Source: a virus. Taken from it: a stretch of 29,290 nt of DNA. The stretch's first letter is position 1. Each line of letters opens with the position of its first letter. Below the pieces are notes generated by a model. That model searched no databases and was not told where the DNA came from. It was given only the letters and a program-made list of their open reading frames with translations. Below, piece by piece: positions 20,912 through 29,290 of this stretch. The DNA lies in IMG/VR virus record IMGVR_UViG_3300030117_004405, positions 1 through 29,290 of that record, one strand, 5' to 3'. The translations under genes were made by a program, and so were the position numbers.

Positions 20912-21255
20912 TATGCCACCTCGATTGTAATTTGAACTACCAATTCATTGGTTGTGGTTTTTGTGATAGGGCGAGTTGTGAATCGACCGATGGGTGTAAA
21001 ACTACTTGCCCCACGGAATTGGACATAGACTTCCTTGATAGTTTCATCGAATGAATCAGCAAATGGGAGTACGGCTTCAACCAATACCGTATCATCGTCA
21101 ATAACTGTGACTGTAGGCGTGAGTGTGATAGCAGGTCTACCTGCCGCACCATCAGATGATGTAGCAGTAGTACCGTCGAAACCGAGAGTAACTTCGTTGA
21201 TATTGTCAGCGATTGTTTGGACCAACAATCTACGTAGATGATTAGAAACAGGCAT
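20911..21255 (-). CDS. Small structural protein, baseplate/tail-associated (114 aa)
   Basis: Starts MPVSNHLRRLLVQTIADNIN and continues as a beta-rich domain with a VEAVLPFADSFDETIKEVYV segment and the strand RFTTRPITKTTTNELVVQI. This pattern (short N-terminal helix, beta sandwich, ITKTTTNEL) is typical of small phage baseplate or tail-fibre-connector proteins whose genes sit beside fibre genes, as here. The start is ATG 21255, closely following the next upstream gene's stop at 21257. Family not named. Confidence 0.6.
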   Translation of the reverse strand: MPVSNHLRRLLVQTIADNINEVTLGFDGTTATSSDGAAGRPAITLTPTVTVIDDDTVLVEAVLPFADSFDETIKEVYVQFRGASSFTPIGRFTTRPITKTTTNELVVQITIEVA

Positions 21256-21256
21256 G

Positions 21257-22711
21257 TTAGAGTTCCTCCGGTATTATTTGTTTATTGATATTGATTACAC
21301 CGCGTTTTACAGCACCCAAACCTAAACCATTGCCGCCAATCTTCCCTCTTGTCTTCGTTCCTTTCGTTCCACCCAAGAGCATTGCACTCCTACCAACCTC
21401 TCTTTGTTGGATATTAAGTGTACACAAAAGTTTGATTTCTCCAAAAAACGACAAGTCTACTGTTTGTTTTTGTACGATAGTATCGGGTGCTGTGTTTGTA
21501 TCTTCGATGACCATACCCTCCATTACATCAGATATTACACCTTCAAGCCCTGTGTCGATGTTCATTAATACAAGGTCGCTTGTCGCTTCGGGTAAATTGT
21601 GACGTACCTCCATCACAGTTTTTGTTGTCCCGTCATAGAATAAAGTATCACCGGGTCTTACATTTGTGAGTCTCGGGTGACCATTGGATGATACACGGCC
21701 CTTTTGTGTCGCATTTGCTAAGAGAATTTGCCGCCCTAATCTCTTCGCACCTTGCTTGGTGTTTACGGTAATGTCTTTGATTGCTGATGTTTGTTCTATC
21801 AACGTACCTTCAGCACCCGCTTGCTTTTCTGCATCGTTGATTATCGCATGTGCTGTGTCGTTCAAGGCTCTTGATGCGCCCTCGATAAGTATTCTGTTTG
21901 GCATGTCATCTATAGGGTCTTCTTGTACGTCACCTATACGATAATTTTTATTCACAACTTTTTCGGAATCACCGAATTTCATTGGTATGTACATCAAGTT
22001 ACCAAATTTATCAAACAACGTCATACGCTTATCGTGTCTTGAGATAAATTTCAACGCTGTACCGAGATTAACATTCCTAAAATCACGTGCTAAATAGCGT
22101 GTGGAATGATGACGACGACCTTGTGATGCATTGGTAGCAGCAAGAGGTGGTCCGATATTGATAGAAATGTTGTCGCCGTTTGTTCCTTTCCCCATAGCCA
22201 AAGCCAAATCTGTAGTTCTTAAACCAACATCAATCGGATTGGCGAAGTAAACTGTATCACCATTGAATCCAATGTCAGATACTCTCTTGTTTTTCATATT
22301 GCGTAATGTCATACTTCTACCAATTGTGGCTGATTCATTATCCGCTGGTGCTAATCTTTCAGACAATGCACTTGCATTATACAACAAGTCGGGTTGATTG
22401 GTGGTTGAAATTTTATCATCGCTATAGAACGGGTTACCTGTGTATCTGTGACCCGGCGTTAAATTATGAGTAACTTGTAGTGATGATTCACCTTCAACAA
22501 TCTTGTATTTACGTTCAGGTGTAACCTTGAACGTCGTCGCATTGTTCTTTTCTATAGTGACTTTGTTCTTACCGTCTGTAGCCACCTCTACACGTGCATG
22601 ATGTATAGCGTTGTCCACGAACACAGGCTTACGCACGTGGTCCATGACTTCATTGACATCGGTACTGAAACGACCTACGGCTGTGTCGGTTATCAGTGTC
22701 ATCCCAATCAC
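21257..22711 (-). CDS. Putative baseplate/tail hub-like structural protein (484 aa)
   Basis: Long beta-rich protein. The middle, NLGTALKFISRHDKRMTLFD followed by KFGNLMYIPMKFGDS, resembles the receptor-gated part of tail hub proteins, where a repeated R-D-(K)-x-L-x-D-x-x-G-N-L-x-Y segment is common. A later LTNVRPGDTLFYDG and a Gly-rich C-terminus (GGTKGTKTRGKIGGNGLG) are also virion-like. Context: between a small fibre-associated gene and the basic-protein cassette. Exact hub assignment is inference; a generic structural protein is the safe reading. The start overlaps the upstream gene's stop (22708). Confidence 0.55.
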   Translation of the reverse strand: MIGMTLITDTAVGRFSTDVNEVMDHVRKPVFVDNAIHHARVEVATDGKNKVTIEKNNATTFKVTPERKYKIVEGESSLQVTHNLTPGHRYTGNPFYSDDKISTTNQPDLLYNASALSERLAPADNESATIGRSMTLRNMKNKRVSDIGFNGDTVYFANPIDVGLRTTDLALAMGKGTNGDNISINIGPPLAATNASQGRRHHSTRYLARDFRNVNLGTALKFISRHDKRMTLFDKFGNLMYIPMKFGDSEKVVNKNYRIGDVQEDPIDDMPNRILIEGASRALNDTAHAIINDAEKQAGAEGTLIEQTSAIKDITVNTKQGAKRLGRQILLANATQKGRVSSNGHPRLTNVRPGDTLFYDGTTKTVMEVRHNLPEATSDLVLMNIDTGLEGVISDVMEGMVIEDTNTAPDTIVQKQTVDLSFFGEIKLLCTLNIQQREVGRSAMLLGGTKGTKTRGKIGGNGLGLGAVKRGVININKQIIPEEL

Positions 22712-23148
22712 TCTCTATTCACGCGCACAGGTAGGGGCGTGTCACCGTGTCCTCGTTCTTTCAACTCAACCATTCGATGCCGACCATCATGAATCAATGG
22801 TTCGGGGTCATCCCCAACAAAACCAAGATACGGCATACCAAACTTGATGTTTGGGTTGCTTTCTGCTTCATCAAAGCGCGTCTTGTAACCATGAGGTTCT
22901 TCTGCGAATCCTAATTGTCGAGGTGTTTTTTTGGCCCCCTCATCGCCATAAAGCGCACCACCATCCCACCATTGAAGGAACTCGTTAGGTGTCATCATTT
23001 CAATGGGACCTTCGCTTGGCGCACGACCATACACATTGGGGTCATCAGCCCAATTTTCACCTTGACCTCGTGTTACAAACTGCACACCCGCATCTGTGTC
23101 ATACACAGGCATCTTGAGTAAATCCCAAGCACGGTCCATCGGTGTCAT
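22708..23148 (-). CDS. ParB/sulfiredoxin-like domain protein (146 aa)
   Basis: The C-terminal half contains LIHDGRHRMVELKERGHGDT followed by PLPVRV. This is the ParB-N/sulfiredoxin-fold signature (DGRHRxxAxxxxG...IPVxV), used by DNA-binding or nuclease/ATPase members. The N-terminus MTPMDRAWDLLKMP resembles that of the 55-aa protein at 23964-24131. Position among structural genes suggests a virion- or maturation-linked use of the fold; a specific reaction cannot be given. Confidence 0.7.
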   Translation of the reverse strand: MTPMDRAWDLLKMPVYDTDAGVQFVTRGQGENWADDPNVYGRAPSEGPIEMMTPNEFLQWWDGGALYGDEGAKKTPRQLGFAEEPHGYKTRFDEAESNPNIKFGMPYLGFVGDDPEPLIHDGRHRMVELKERGHGDTPLPVRVNRE

Positions 23149-23157
23149 AATGCATCA

Positions 23158-23496
23158 CTAACAATTCCATCTCTTGAGCGCCGCACCTTTCGGTGTCAAC
23201 TTACCCTTCTTACTTGTCGGTCCTTTCACACCTGACATACGAGCGCAGAAAGATTTCCGACGACCGGCTGCCTTACCACCGGGTTTGAGTTTACTCGGCT
23301 TTTTGGTTACAGGACGTTTGAGATTTGAGCCTTGTGTCCGCTTGAAATGCGCTCGACCTTTTGCACTTAACCCGCCTTTACGACTGTGTTTTTTGGGGTT
23401 ATAACCGTGGAACGGTTTACTCTTCTTTTTCCCCTTCAAAAATTCAAATGCCATTTCACCGGGAGTGCAACAATCGCAAAATTCATCATTCATCAA
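23158..23496 (-). CDS. Basic DUF6321-like protein (112 aa)
   Basis: After a Cys-rich start (FCDCCTPGEMAFEFLKGKKK), the sequence GGLSAKGRAHFKRTQGSNLK, then RRKSFCARMSGVKG, and a final LKRWNC match a family frequent in marine viruses that I recall as DUF6321 (GGLNAKGR...SNLK.PVT...RRKSFCARM.G...A..KWNC). Strongly basic. Function unknown; a nucleic-acid-associated virion protein is one possibility. ATG 23496 overlaps the stop of the upstream gene (23493). Confidence 0.75.
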   Translation of the reverse strand: MMNDEFCDCCTPGEMAFEFLKGKKKSKPFHGYNPKKHSRKGGLSAKGRAHFKRTQGSNLKRPVTKKPSKLKPGGKAAGRRKSFCARMSGVKGPTSKKGKLTPKGAALKRWNC

Positions 23497-23786
23497 ATCA
23501 CCCTGACCATCTTTACTACTGTAGGTTTACCACCTACTCCTTGTTTCTTAGAACGCTTGCGTTTGGTTGCGGCACGCTTCTGTCCTTCTGTCATAGAACC
23601 GCTTGTCTTTGGAGTCTTGCTACTGACCTTTACACTCGGTCTGCATTTAGGATAACCCTTGCTATCCTTTTTGGCTTTGGAACGCCCACACGGTGGGTGT
23701 TTTCCATCTTTGTCCTTACGTGATACGTCTACCCATTTTTCCTTGAACCATCGGTTCAAATTTTTACGGACAAGAACTTCAGTCAT
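23493..23786 (-). CDS. Basic conserved viral protein (97 aa)
   Basis: The segment FKEKWVDVSRKDKDGKHPPC followed by GRSKAKKDSKGYPKCRPS, then TPKTSGSMTEGQKRAATKRK, is a pattern I know from small basic proteins of many marine viruses (W.V...PCGR...YPKC.P...). Net charge is very high and positive, especially at the C-terminus. The two cysteines are conserved in the family and may bind metal. Function unknown; it could condense DNA or be packaged. It forms one cassette with its neighbours. Confidence 0.7.
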   Translation of the reverse strand: MTEVLVRKNLNRWFKEKWVDVSRKDKDGKHPPCGRSKAKKDSKGYPKCRPSVKVSSKTPKTSGSMTEGQKRAATKRKRSKKQGVGGKPTVVKMVRVI

Positions 23787-23790
23787 AATA

Positions 23791-23967
23791 TCACTTAACT
23801 GCTATCATCTTAGAAATTTTCTTTGCTTTCTTTTGTTGCTTATCAAGTAAAGCATAACATGGACATTTAGGAGCGCTCATTGAACATTTCATTACACCTT
23901 TCATCATGCACACACAAGGTGTTTTTTCTGTCCCACCACAACAACAAGACTTACGTTTTAGTTTCAC
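23791..23967 (-). CDS. Cys-rich basic micro-protein (58 aa)
   Basis: GTG start at 23967 overlaps the stop of the upstream gene (23964-23966). The product VKLKRKSCCCGGTEKTPCVC continues with MMKGVMKCSM and APKCPCYALLDKQQKKAKK: eight cysteines in the first 37 residues, then a lysine-rich helix. Probably a zinc-binding protein. No family recognised. The call rests on tight fit in the cassette and the Cys pattern. Confidence 0.6.
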   Translation of the reverse strand: MKLKRKSCCCGGTEKTPCVCMMKGVMKCSMSAPKCPCYALLDKQQKKAKKISKMIAVK

Positions 23968-24131
23968 TTCTTCTTCCCCTTCTTCTTACGGAATTTACCC
24001 TTGCAGTATTGTACAGCCCAACCGTTTGCATAGGCTGATGGATAAACTTTGAACTTACGTTTTGCTGCCGCTTTTCCTTCAGGACAAAGTTTCTTTTCAA
24101 GATAATCCCAAGCGCTATCAATCGGCATCAT
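23964..24131 (-). CDS. Small basic conserved viral protein (55 aa)
   Basis: ATG 24131 overlaps the adhesin gene's stop (ATGA). The peptide begins MMPIDSAWDYLEKKLCPEGK and continues AAAKRKFKVYPSAYANGWAV before a KKKGKKK tail. The (K)FKVYPSAYAN core is a recurrent motif in small basic proteins of marine viruses. Its MPxDxAWDxLxK opening recurs in the ParB-like neighbour (22708-23148). Function unknown. Confidence 0.7.
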   Translation of the reverse strand: MMPIDSAWDYLEKKLCPEGKAAAKRKFKVYPSAYANGWAVQYCKGKFRKKKGKKK

Positions 24132-27100
24132 GCGGCATCACCACTGTGGTCTGATGTATTGAAGGACACATCTCCTTTATGGCCTTTAGGATGGAGAGAC
24201 TGACTGAACCTTGGTTGTACATTGTAATCCACACGTGTTTCTACACCGTCATCATCAACAACAGTCTTGCGTCGCGCAGCATCTGAACGATGATGTTGAA
24301 GTGTATTTTCACTGATAACCAAACGACTTACGGTTGTACCAAGTGTGGTTTTATCGAAGTCGGCCATACCCGCACCGAGTAGTTTCGGTCCTTTACCAAC
24401 AGGTACGCTGTCGCTGACACCCGGTACGATTCTGTACACAGGTGCGTAAGGTGGATTTGTGTCAGGATTTGCATTTCGCATATAGACAGATGATGCACGA
24501 GCATTTGGCATTTCGTATGCGTATACACCGTATTTACCACCTGCTGTAGCACTGTAAGCAGTTGAACCATACTGTGGTGAACTACTGTGTAGTGAGTTGT
24601 TTGGTCGGAAAATTTCAACGTGTTTGTAATCAAGCATACGTACAGGCCGTACAAGGAATTTTACACTCTTGTCAGCGAAGTTTGTTTGTCCCAAGACAGC
24701 GGGGAATGACGCTGTTTCATACGGATTGCTTGTCTTGAATCCGGCTGTGCCGCTGATGCCGTACTTTGTAGCGAGGTAGGCTTCTACTTGTTTGATTTCT
24801 TCTGTGCTTAGAGCGCGGTTGTATTGAATAATTTCTGCCATATCACCATTTAATTGGTATGAAGATGTAGCATTAGTACCCAACTGCGACGCATCTGCTG
24901 TAGATTTGTAAAAACCCGGTGAGGCTGTGCCAATTTGAGTTCCGTTGACACGGAATAATTGTGTAGCAGTTGCACCTGCACCATCACCACCACTGATTTG
25001 ACCAACCAAAAGTGACGGAGCGCCACTTACGGAAGCCGTATCTGTACCTGATGAAATTGCTTGCCATCCTGTGTTTTTTCCAACCCAAAACTCCCAATTG
25101 TTTGCACCACCGCTATTTCTCATATCAGCGTAGAAGTTGAAACCTGAACGTGTCACAGGTGATGCGCTTCGACTGTCAATAATTGATTCAATAGCGTCGG
25201 TATCAGAACTTACGGCTGTAACAATGAAGATAGTAAATTCGTTAGTATTTAAACCAGCATCAAAATCGTATGCCAATTTATCTGAACCATCGAAATTGAC
25301 AACAGGCATGTTGTTAAAATCTGAATCAGATGCAACGTATGAGGGTTGTAAACTACTCGATGATTGTGTGAAATTTCTTGAGTTACCCGATAGGTCATTC
25401 CATTGTGTGACAGCCGCCCCATTTGCAAGTGTCAAATTATCAGCCTTTAACCAAAGAACCATACCCGATGTTGGGATTGCTGTCCAACCTGTATCGTCTA
25501 TATACTTCAGGTAGTTACGTGCTTCCATTACATACGTACCACCTAACACAGTAAATGGATTGGTGTGACTAAAGCGCATAACACCACCTTGTGGTTGACC
25601 TGCAAAGGTAAGGTCTGTTAAGTCGTAGTGAGCAAGTGTCTGCGAGCCTGATTGCAAACCTCCTTCCATAACGATTCGTTGGCCTACGTTACGGTCAGTA
25701 TGAAGACTGTGTGCTTCTGTGTTTATGACAACAAGATTTGCTTCAGTGGCTTGGTCGTTTTCCGCATCTATACCAATACGTGGTGAAGTACGACTAATCG
25801 GGTCTTTGTGTGGCGACACACCCGACACTGTTTCAATTCTATCACTAACCACCGCTTCGGGTTTCAACAACCCATCTTCAGCAATGTTGAGTTTATTGCT
25901 TATACCACGTGTAACTTCATCATCCTGTAACACATCATCACGCGGTCTGATGTAACCATCAGATACGGGAGGCTCGGCTGTGTTGTGAGATAGCACCAAA
26001 CCGGTAGAGCGGGTAGGTTCGTCAAGTGCAGTTAGCACATCTTCGTTGAACATTGTTGGATAACGCACACCACGCCCGTTACCCATATCTCCAATACGCA
26101 TCGAATGTGTTGGTGCGAAAACATCAACCAATTTGTCAGTATTGTTATTGTTGTCATCGTTCAAAGTGCCACCAAATCGTGGTAGTGTGTAGTTACTCGA
26201 CACACTCACTGTAGTACCGTTCCATGCGACAACATTCTTCATGTTGAAAATTGGCTTCTCATCATTTAGTATTCGCTCAAATGGTGTGCGGCCATTGGTG
26301 CGGTCATACTCGTATGCGTTACCACAATCCCATGCGGGTCTGATACCAAAACCACGTACAGGGTATCGTCTTACATCTTCACCTCGTGTGTTGCCCCACC
26401 AATCTACAATGTAGTAGCCAGCAATTTGGTCGATTGTATGTAGATTCTTACCTTCACCTTCTCCCCACCAATCACGCGCTACGTTATTTGTGTTCTTCAA
26501 AGTACGTACAGGACAACCAAACGGTCGTGTCATACGACGACCTTCACTGTATCTAACTTGCCATTCTGATTTATCACCTGCAAGCATACCACTGAAGTTG
26601 GTTTTTCTTTCCATAATTCCAACGTATGTGCTTGGGTAAGTCGCATTTGACAAACCGGAACCACCCGTGTATGTCCACGTTTGTGTTTCTTCTTGTACAA
26701 GTGGCCCGTGTTTGTAACCTCGTACGAATGTAGTGCCGCTGCTACCACTATCTCTCGATTCCATATATCCTCGCGCACCGTACATGCTCCATTGTGGACG
26801 ATTGTACGGTTGTCTCAAACCATATCTGTAACCGAATGGGAATGTACGTGTACTCCCTCCTCCATCATGAGTAGACGAATAATCTGCCTTGATAATGCCA
26901 CTTGCTACAGTGTATGAACCGTCATCGTCTTGGTCTGACCAAACAGGTGCATTGAAGTCATATTGTTCAGGATATGTCCATGCTGTAGATACATACGCAT
27001 ACCCATCTAAACGACTTACAAGAGGACCACCACGACTTCCACAAGGCCAAAACTTGTTGAGCATAGTTTGAGTTTGCGCGTCACTTCCATCAAATTGACC

Positions 27101-29290
27101 ACCTTGATATGCAAGCCCACCGATTGCATGTGTGGCATTACCCTCAAGTAACGTACCATCCCCACCAACAAAGATTTCGTCACCGACATTGATTGTTGGT
27201 ATATTCTGCTGTGCAATTTGTATTTGAGTGGTTGTAGATGCGTACACTGTTCCAACGGCTTTTCCATTGATAGTAACGTATGTGCCTATTGAAATAGCCG
27301 CACTTACTGTATCATGTTGAATTGTGTGTATATGTCCGGCTGTAGTTACACCTGTTACAAGTGTTGGTGAAGCCGCGTTATTGATGTATCTATACGATGG
27401 TTTGGGTGTTTGAATAAGCAATCCAAATGGCCCCATGCTCGCATAATACGTTGCATCATGGTAGTGAATTGTTTCAAAATGTTCAGGCATCATGTTGTAT
27501 GGTTTTGCATCTACAGCCCTGTCGCTTGTAGGTGTAGCCCAAGTTCTACCACTGTCACTGTAGAATGTATGTGGGCGACCAAGATTTGGATGCCAAAGAG
27601 AAAGGAATGCATCGGCCATGTGAAGAGAATTAGTGTCACGACTACCTTGGAGCGTCTGCGGTAATGTGCGTGTAATGATGCTTGTTTTTGCATCAGTAAA
27701 AATTGAACCCGCTGGTCTGAAATCATACGCACGTGTCAAACGTATCGTCATACCTACTTCCAAATTAGCGTAGAAGGGGTCGTCTTTGTCGATACCTGAT
27801 ATTTCTTCTATAGCAAACACGTTAGCCGTGTTTTTTACACCTACTTGTATACCACTACGTATAACGTAAGATTTAGATTGTCTTCTTCCATTATTATCAA
27901 TATACTCTAATTTTTGACCATAATACGGTTCTTCTATGAAATTTCTACCATCATCAACTTGAATATGTGTAAAGGCGGAATTGGTTGTCCATGCTGATTT
28001 ACCGTTTACATCAATATCAGTAACTACAGCACTTGGATTCAAACTTCTGTTTTCCAATATTTTTGAATAAATATCAGGATAAATACTCGGATAACCCGCA
28101 AGTGTCAATTGAGATGAAATAGAACCATAATTTGCTCTACAAAATTGATAATAGTCGTCAAAGCGATATATCGACAAATGCCTATGACCCACAGCATCAG
28201 CAACACCAACTCCTATACCGGCTTTGTGAAGTATTGACCACCACGGGATGTTGGTTGTGTAACCCGGTGTGGAGTTTGCAAACATACCGGGATGATATGG
28301 GAATGAGTTGGCGCGTGTAAACGCAGGTGATTCCGTGCCTTGCACACCCAATGCGTTGTACGTGAGAAGAGGGGGTATGTTGGTAAATTGTGAACCGTGG
28401 TCAGGGTCAAGGTCAATCATTAATTCGTTGATGAACACCTCACACCCGCGCACATCAGCCATCGTTGCTTCAGCCAATACAAGTGCTACAGCACCACGTG
28501 TGCTATCGGCTTGCTTCATACCTATGACCAAAGCAACCTGTTGATTGGTGAGTTCTTCGACAGACCCATCCGGTAGAGCAGTAGCACCGCCGTTTTCGTG
28601 GAATCCTGTTAGTTGTGAGGTGTGTAGATTGGGCTGTATGATGATTTGATATGCACCAACTTCAGATGGGTCAGGGAAGTGATTGTCGAGTGTGTAGTTG
28701 GCGGCGGCTTCCAAAACAATGGTATGTCCACCCTTGCTATTGACGACACCTGCTTGTCCCTTAGATGCTAAAATTCCATATCCATCGTGTCGAACCTTTG
28801 ATTCAAACATCAGGGTAAACGCACCTCCGTGTATGTCGCTTGGGCCTGATGGTGTGGCGGTTAGAGAACTAAAATTCATAGGTGGGTCGTGACCGGAGAA
28901 TTGGTCTGTAACAGATGATGCTACAGATGCTTTGAGTGTCGTCTTACCTTGCGCATCCATCAGTTGTTTTTCCAACAACGGTGTTGTAGATGACCGGCAA
29001 GCACGGTGTAAGTCGTACACGGCTTGGTATGCGGGGTGCGCCCAATGACCCGGTAGCATAGCCATCGTCGGTGTAACGTAATGATGACCCATTCGTGGGA
29101 TTGGCATTGGTGTCATCTTCGGTTTCTTGTAAATCTCATACGCAGGTGTTTGGAAAGTCAACGTTTGACTACTCTTAGAACCACCTGTTGTAGCCACTGA
29201 TAATTCAAAATGTGTGGCATCGGTTACTGATGCTACGTACGCGCCCGTGGGTATGCCCGAGCCTGATACAAGCATATTGGCTCTAATTGC
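24128..29290 (-). CDS. Giant adhesin/tail-fibre-like virion protein with LamG-type lectin module (partial, at least 1720 aa)
   Basis: The frame is open to the right edge (the Met at 29275 is probably internal), so the N-terminus is missing. The visible start has an ANMLVSGSGIPTGAYVASVT segment of the GM-VSG-GIP repeat type common in viral fibres. Most of the protein is Gly/Tyr/Asn/Ser-rich and beta-like. Roughly bases 24750-25470 encode a LamG/concanavalin-like domain: MVLWLKADNLTLANGAAVTQ, WNDLSGN, then GDMAEIIQYNRALSTEEI and QVEAYLATKYGI. Such domains bind glycans, so host-surface recognition is likely. The C-terminus is Arg/His-rich. Its size and position at the head of the small-protein cassette fit a receptor-binding fibre. 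Confidence 0.75.
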   Translation of the reverse strand, partial: AIRANMLVSGSGIPTGAYVASVTDATHFELSVATTGGSKSSQTLTFQTPAYEIYKKPKMTPMPIPRMGHHYVTPTMAMLPGHWAHPAYQAVYDLHRACRSSTTPLLEKQLMDAQGKTTLKASVASSVTDQFSGHDPPMNFSSLTATPSGPSDIHGGAFTLMFESKVRHDGYGILASKGQAGVVNSKGGHTIVLEAAANYTLDNHFPDPSEVGAYQIIIQPNLHTSQLTGFHENGGATALPDGSVEELTNQQVALVIGMKQADSTRGAVALVLAEATMADVRGCEVFINELMIDLDPDHGSQFTNIPPLLTYNALGVQGTESPAFTRANSFPYHPGMFANSTPGYTTNIPWWSILHKAGIGVGVADAVGHRHLSIYRFDDYYQFCRANYGSISSQLTLAGYPSIYPDIYSKILENRSLNPSAVVTDIDVNGKSAWTTNSAFTHIQVDDGRNFIEEPYYGQKLEYIDNNGRRQSKSYVIRSGIQVGVKNTANVFAIEEISGIDKDDPFYANLEVGMTIRLTRAYDFRPAGSIFTDAKTSIITRTLPQTLQGSRDTNSLHMADAFLSLWHPNLGRPHTFYSDSGRTWATPTSDRAVDAKPYNMMPEHFETIHYHDATYYASMGPFGLLIQTPKPSYRYINNAASPTLVTGVTTAGHIHTIQHDTVSAAISIGTYVTINGKAVGTVYASTTTQIQIAQQNIPTINVGDEIFVGGDGTLLEGNATHAIGGLAYQGGQFDGSDAQTQTMLNKFWPCGSRGGPLVSRLDGYAYVSTAWTYPEQYDFNAPVWSDQDDDGSYTVASGIIKADYSSTHDGGGSTRTFPFGYRYGLRQPYNRPQWSMYGARGYMESRDSGSSGTTFVRGYKHGPLVQEETQTWTYTGGSGLSNATYPSTYVGIMERKTNFSGMLAGDKSEWQVRYSEGRRMTRPFGCPVRTLKNTNNVARDWWGEGEGKNLHTIDQIAGYYIVDWWGNTRGEDVRRYPVRGFGIRPAWDCGNAYEYDRTNGRTPFERILNDEKPIFNMKNVVAWNGTTVSVSSNYTLPRFGGTLNDDNNNNTDKLVDVFAPTHSMRIGDMGNGRGVRYPTMFNEDVLTALDEPTRSTGLVLSHNTAEPPVSDGYIRPRDDVLQDDEVTRGISNKLNIAEDGLLKPEAVVSDRIETVSGVSPHKDPISRTSPRIGIDAENDQATEANLVVINTEAHSLHTDRNVGQRIVMEGGLQSGSQTLAHYDLTDLTFAGQPQGGVMRFSHTNPFTVLGGTYVMEARNYLKYIDDTGWTAIPTSGMVLWLKADNLTLANGAAVTQWNDLSGNSRNFTQSSSSLQPSYVASDSDFNNMPVVNFDGSDKLAYDFDAGLNTNEFTIFIVTAVSSDTDAIESIIDSRSASPVTRSGFNFYADMRNSGGANNWEFWVGKNTGWQAISSGTDTASVSGAPSLLVGQISGGDGAGATATQLFRVNGTQIGTASPGFYKSTADASQLGTNATSSYQLNGDMAEIIQYNRALSTEEIKQVEAYLATKYGISGTAGFKTSNPYETASFPAVLGQTNFADKSVKFLVRPVRMLDYKHVEIFRPNNSLHSSSPQYGSTAYSATAGGKYGVYAYEMPNARASSVYMRNANPDTNPPYAPVYRIVPGVSDSVPVGKGPKLLGAGMADFDKTTLGTTVSRLVISENTLQHHRSDAARRKTVVDDDGVETRVDYNVQPRFSQSLHPKGHKGDVSFNTSDHSGDAA

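Noticed and set aside
22921-22932. T7 run on the + strand at about 22925 as a terminator
   Set aside because: It is the complement of Lys codons (GAKKTP) in the - strand ParB-like gene and there is no + strand transcript expected to end there.
1-29290. tRNA or rRNA genes
   Set aside because: A visual scan found no cloverleaf with a TTCGA-type T-loop in proper context and no rRNA-like conserved segments; a covariance-model search would be decisive.

Overview
This window looks like part of a dsDNA virus of an archaeon, most plausibly a magrovirus-like (head-tailed) virus of marine Group II Euryarchaeota (Poseidoniales). That assignment is inference. It rests on a full set of archaeal-type replication proteins (family B polymerase, PCNA-like clamp, RFC small subunit, PriS/PriL-type primase, XPF/Hef-type ERCC4 nuclease), a group II chaperonin (thermosome) gene, and archaeal TATA-box promoters, all interleaved with virus-like structural genes. 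Genes are packed tightly: most start codons overlap the preceding stop (ATGA, GTGA or TTGA) and follow strong Shine-Dalgarno sequences. No tRNA, rRNA, CRISPR array, integrase or insertion sequence is visible. Capsid, portal and terminase genes are not in this window.

Layout. (a) 1-4379, + strand: a run of small, mostly unrecognised genes, including zinc-ribbon proteins, a winged-helix protein, a DUF6717-like protein and a 406-aa protein that looks like a degenerate ATP-dependent DNA ligase. Five gene junctions at 772-1377 are near-identical 16-nt stop/Shine-Dalgarno/GTG-start modules. (b) 4376-11131, + strand: the replication core, in the order RFC small subunit, OB-fold (RPA-like) candidate, small protein, RecA/RadA/Sak4-like ATPase, sliding clamp, PolB. 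(c) 11131-15650, + strand: a second early cluster behind its own TATA promoter. It holds several tiny zinc-finger proteins, a Cas4/RecB-like Fe-S nuclease, a single-chain primase combining a PriS catalytic domain with a PriL-type Fe-S domain, and an ERCC4 nuclease. (d) 15649-15927: the main non-coding region, AT-rich, with eight ATCTCA/TGAGAT hexamers, inverted repeats and two TATA elements; it is a candidate replication origin or control region. (e) 15928-19771, + strand: a DUF3987-like P-loop ATPase (candidate replicative helicase), a DEDDy exonuclease, the chaperonin, a one-pass membrane micro-protein and a zinc-ribbon protein. (f) 19742-29290, - strand: the late/structural block. It holds appendage and baseplate-like proteins, a cassette of small basic or Cys-rich proteins, and a giant adhesin-like protein that carries a LamG/concanavalin-type lectin module and runs off the right edge.

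Three identical 20-bp promoter sequences (4335, 11131, 15887) head the RFC, post-polymerase and helicase transcription units. This suggests a virus-wide early regulon. The early (+) and late (-) blocks converge with a 30-bp coding overlap at 19742-19771. The points most worth a second look are the repeated gene-junction modules, the shared extended promoter, the iteron-like region, the ligase-like pseudoenzyme candidate, the one-polypeptide primase with an internal T9 tract, and the shared N-terminal motif on small basic structural-block proteins.
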